DNA of 6,129 nt from Chloroflexota bacterium (GTDB lineage: Bacteria; Chloroflexota; Anaerolineae; J102). The DNA lies in NCBI GenBank assembly GCA_013152695.1, contig JAADFV010000150.1:1-6129 (forward strand), written 5' to 3'. A program made the translations under genes and the position numbers. The notes under the pieces were generated by a model. It did not search any database. It saw nothing but the letters and a program-made list of their open reading frames with translations, and had not been told where the DNA came from. Positions 5,846-6,129 of this stretch are shown piece after piece. Numbering within the stretch: position 1 is the first letter of the stretch; the number at the start of each line of letters is the position of its first letter.

Positions 5846-6129
5846 CTAATTTTCTTTTCTGTTAGCTGCCGCCAAATCGCTCAATTTGAGGGGGTGAATG
5901 GGCGGTCGCACGTGCAAATCGCCCAACGAGGCGAGTTTTTCTTCGTACACAAGGGGCGGCGCTTCGCTATCGACGAGGAGATGCACGGCCAAGTCGCCGC
6001 AGATGCGACCCTGGCAGTTACCCATGCCCAGGCGCGTCAGACCTTTGATTTCTCGCAAGGTGCGGGCGCCCTGATCCCAGGCCTGACGAATTTCTCCCAG
6101 GCTCACTTCTTCACAGCGACAAATGAGCG
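5846..6129 (-). CDS. BFD-type [2Fe-2S] domain protein, C-terminal end (gene cut by right edge)
   Basis: The frame is open from the right edge to a TAG at 5846-5848, giving 93 residues. It begins LICRCEEVSLGE and contains GMGNCQGRICG. The cysteines at visible residues 3, 5, 38 and 43 form C-x-C-x32-C-x4-C, the [2Fe-2S] ligand pattern of the bacterioferritin-associated ferredoxin-like domain. The tail RPPIHPLKLSDLA resembles the end of FAD-dependent oxidoreductases such as HcnB, opine/octopine oxidase and the sarcosine oxidase-like alpha subunits, where this domain follows the FAD/NAD(P) module. A GTG at 6106 falls after the first two cysteines, so it cannot be the true start. A stand-alone small iron-sulfur subunit of about 100 residues is the alternative; the visible part cannot decide. 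It is codirectional with the lipoprotein gene 89 bp (to 5756) or more downstream. Confidence 0.8.
   Translation of the reverse strand, partial: LICRCEEVSLGEIRQAWDQGARTLREIKGLTRLGMGNCQGRICGDLAVHLLVDSEAPPLVYEEKLASLGDLHVRPPIHPLKLSDLAAANRKEN

Overview
The window reads as chromosomal DNA from a Chloroflexota bacterium, probably of the Anaerolineae. This is inferred from three things: a secreted lipoprotein with an NBR1-type Ig domain and an SdrD_B-like domain, a phosphoglucose isomerase of the kind usually fused to transaldolase, and a cyanobacterial/Chloroflexi-style glucokinase. No rRNA or marker gene is present, so the assignment is tentative. There are six protein genes, two of them cut by the window edges. 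I see no tRNA, CRISPR array, insertion sequence or phage gene.

Positions 1-401 (minus strand) hold the first 133 codons of a multi-pass membrane protein of the polysaccharide/O-antigen flippase type. It runs off the left edge. A 200-bp divergent spacer (402-601) follows. It contains a G-rich tract that fits the G-quadruplex pattern, a perfect 6-bp inverted repeat, and a consensus -10 box with a good ribosome binding site for the next gene.

Positions 602-3995 (plus strand) are a compact three-gene cluster with gaps of 8 and 14 bp: glucokinase (glk), a metal-dependent cyclase/KynB-like hydrolase, and a phosphoglucose isomerase (pgi). The two outer genes make consecutive steps, glucose to glucose-6-phosphate to fructose-6-phosphate. 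The hydrolase between them has no obvious role in that route and is the main puzzle of the cluster.

A long imperfect hairpin (4018-4071) fills the gap where this cluster meets a convergent gene. That gene (minus strand, 4101-5681, possibly extending to 5756) encodes an exported lipoprotein with four extracytoplasmic domains. At the right edge (5846-6129, minus strand) is the C-terminal end of a BFD-type [2Fe-2S] protein, probably part of an FAD-dependent amine/amino-acid oxidoreductase or a small partner subunit.

Most of the window is ordinary central metabolism and envelope genes. I did not find a convincing new defence or mobile system. The points most worth following are the glk-hydrolase-pgi cluster, the isomerase standing alone without its usual transaldolase half, and the intergenic hairpin.
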